NCBI GenBank assembly: GCA_903789505.1
Contig: CAIFEU010000145.1
Span: 1 to 6,188 of the forward strand
Length of the DNA stretch: 6,188 bases
Source: an uncultured Coriobacteriales bacterium
GTDB taxonomy: Bacteria > Actinomycetota > Coriobacteriia > Coriobacteriales > UMGS124
Reading direction: 5' to 3'
Shown: one piece after another, positions 5,159 to 6,188 of the stretch
Numbering within the stretch: the first letter of the stretch is position 1
How the letters are laid out: every line of letters starts with the position of its first letter
The notes under the pieces: generated by a model
What the model was told of the DNA's origin: nothing
Database searches by the model: none
Seen by the model: only the letters and a program-made list of their open reading frames with translations
Made by a program: the position numbers and the translations under genes

Positions 5159-6010
5159 ATGAATACCGACGATACCACGCGTTCCGATGCTGACTCCGGC
5201 CGGGAGCAGCGCACCTCGGACGCATCAGCCACCCCGACCGAGCGCGCGGGCGCCGCGGAGGGCGTCGACGCCGCTGAGGGTAACGGGACCCGGCGCGGGG
5301 CGGTGGAGAGGGATGGTCGCGGGGTTCCCGAGCACGTGGAGCGCAAGACGCTGGCGGACGAGGAGATGGAGCACATCCGGGAGAAGCGCGAGGCGGGCAA
5401 CGCCCTCGACCCGCTCGCCCTGGAGGACCCCACCGGCCGGTCGGTCGAGCACGTGGTCATGCGCGTGGGGATCGTCATCATCCTGATCCTGGTCGTCGGG
5501 ATTCTGTTCGTGCAGGTCGCCTGCAAGAACATGCAGCTGTCGAGCGTCCCGAACTTCACTGAGGGCACGACGACGAGCAGCATCGAGACCGCGCTCAAGC
5601 ACGGCACGATGTTCGGCGGCGAGGTCGTCTCGTTCCCCGACAACACCACGCTGGAGTCGTTCGACGAGTCCACCGGGACGATAACGATCTGCTACGAGGA
5701 CGACAGCGCCCGGTCGATTGACCAGCTGCTGGCCTCGGTCCAGTCGCCCACGATGGCCCTGGCGATGAACGCGTTCGAGGACCCCAACGTCACGACCGTG
5801 ACCGTCAAGGCGCGCTCGCACGTGGACGGGGAGACCGGCGAGTTCTCGGGGGCGAAGAGCGACCCGATCGGCGACGTCCTCACGATCACCTGGACGCGCG
5901 ACTACGGCGACCCGGAGAGCTACTCCTGCTCGATCACCGGGTACACGCTGACGGGGTACGGCTCGAGCGACTCCGGCACGCAGGACGGCGGCGCTGGCTC
6001 GAACGCCTAG
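5159..6010 (+). CDS. Hypothetical single-pass membrane protein with exported C-terminal domain
   Basis: A 283-residue protein I do not recognise. Residues 1-100 are hydrophilic and rich in Asp, Glu, Arg, Thr and Ala, with a charged helical-looking patch at about 60-80 (HVERKTLADEEMEHIREKRE). One hydrophobic helix spans about 103-121 (VGIVIILILVVGILFVQVA). Residues 122-283 form a Thr/Ser/Asp-rich domain with alternating strand-like segments such as GTITICYE, NVTTVTVKA and VLTITWTRDYG, ending in a Gly/Ser tail. The positive-inside rule predicts the N-terminus in the cytoplasm and the C-terminal domain outside. Cysteines are at 122, 178 and 257, the last two possibly paired outside. ATG 5159 is chosen because GAGAGCAGG (5147-5155) precedes it; translation from the TTG at 5036 is excluded because that base belongs to the promoter. 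It has its own promoter and terminator, so it is a separate unit with no evident link to its neighbours. Confidence 0.8.
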   Translation: MNTDDTTRSDADSGREQRTSDASATPTERAGAAEGVDAAEGNGTRRGAVERDGRGVPEHVERKTLADEEMEHIREKREAGNALDPLALEDPTGRSVEHVVMRVGIVIILILVVGILFVQVACKNMQLSSVPNFTEGTTTSSIETALKHGTMFGGEVVSFPDNTTLESFDESTGTITICYEDDSARSIDQLLASVQSPTMALAMNAFEDPNVTTVTVKARSHVDGETGEFSGAKSDPIGDVLTITWTRDYGDPESYSCSITGYTLTGYGSSDSGTQDGGAGSNA

Positions 6011-6054
6011 GCGCTCCAGCCCGGGCGCGGGCCGGGATCTGGGGGCGGACGCAG

Positions 6055-6103
6055 ACGGGCCGCCGGTCGGGGGGCATCCCCTGGCCGGGGGCCCGTTCCC
6101 TTG
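6055..6103 (+). terminator. Strong terminator-like hairpin after the membrane protein gene
   Basis: ACGGGCC (6055-6061) pairs with GGCCCGT (6090-6096). After a single G/G mismatch, 6063-6073 pairs with 6078-6088 over 11 bp, two of them G-T wobbles, around a GCAT loop. The sequence then runs TTCCCTT, a short pyrimidine tail in place of a full T-tract. It starts 44 nt after the stop codon. Termination is likely but the weak tail leaves some doubt. Confidence 0.6.
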
Positions 6104-6134
6104 CGCGCCCTGACGTGCGCCTCGCCGAGCGCCT

Positions 6135-6175
6135 GCGGACCGGCGGGCGTCGCCTCGCCCCCGCCGGCCGTCCGC
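6135..6175. other. GC-rich hairpin running into the terminal C run
   Basis: GCGGAC (6135-6140) pairs with GTCCGC (6170-6175) and CGGCGGG (6141-6147) with CCCGCCG (6160-6166), separated by a 3-nt bulge. That gives a stem of at least 13 bp. It may serve as a terminator for a gene beyond the window on either strand, or simply be a site where sequencing fails. Confidence 0.45.
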
Positions 6176-6188
6176 CCCCCCCCCCCCC
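6175..6188. other. C14 homopolymer at the window end
   Basis: The last 14 bases are all C. A run of this kind at the very end, next to a strong hairpin, is more likely an assembly or read artefact (poly-G on the other strand) than biology. Confidence 0.6.

Noticed and set aside
5516..5526. Lipobox-like VQVAC at the end of the transmembrane helix of the protein at 5159
   Set aside because: It lies about 120 residues from the N-terminus, far beyond a signal peptide, and Gln at -3 is not allowed in a normal lipobox.
1..6188. tRNA, rRNA, transposase or integrase genes
   Set aside because: No cloverleaf, rRNA signature or recombinase motif was seen on either strand.

Overview
This is a very GC-rich window carrying five genes, all on the + strand. 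The gene content suggests a high-GC Gram-positive bacterium, most likely a coriobacterium of the Olsenella/Atopobiaceae type. The clues are a Tat-type signal on a FecCD-partnered binding protein and a LytTR gene followed by a DUF3021-like membrane protein gene in a high-GC background. This placement is an inference from gene content, not from a marker gene. The window starts just before a gene start and ends in a run of 14 C, so it may be a whole short contig.

Region 1 (about 23-3327) is a complete three-gene ABC importer operon of the iron-siderophore/haem/cobalamin (FecCD/BtuCD) class. It encodes a Tat-exported substrate-binding protein, a polytopic permease and an ATPase, with gaps of only about 4 nt. 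The binding protein captures a metal chelate or corrinoid outside the membrane, the permease forms the channel and the ATPase drives import. The substrate cannot be fixed from sequence.

Region 2 (3328-3732) is a 405-nt intergenic stretch full of repeats. It holds a GC-rich inverted repeat after the ATPase gene, a 173-bp segment bounded by 26-bp inverted repeats (24/26 matching), and one copy of a 26-bp perfect repeat. It ends with two imperfect direct repeats at an exact 21-bp period just upstream of a weak promoter.

Region 3 (3733-4872) is a two-gene unit: a small LytTR DNA-binding regulator with no receiver domain, and a four-helix DUF3021-like membrane protein. This layout fits a LytTR regulatory system, in which the membrane partner restrains the regulator. 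The 21-bp-period repeats upstream are the geometry expected of a LytTR operator, so an autoregulated circuit is the best reading. The second copy of the 26-bp repeat starts at the base after the membrane protein's stop codon, so identical direct repeats flank the operator and both genes.

Region 4 (4873-6188) holds a clear sigma70-type promoter (TTGTCC-N17-TATAGT), a structured leader and a gene for an unrecognised single-pass membrane protein. A strong terminator-like hairpin and a second hairpin running into the terminal C run follow it.
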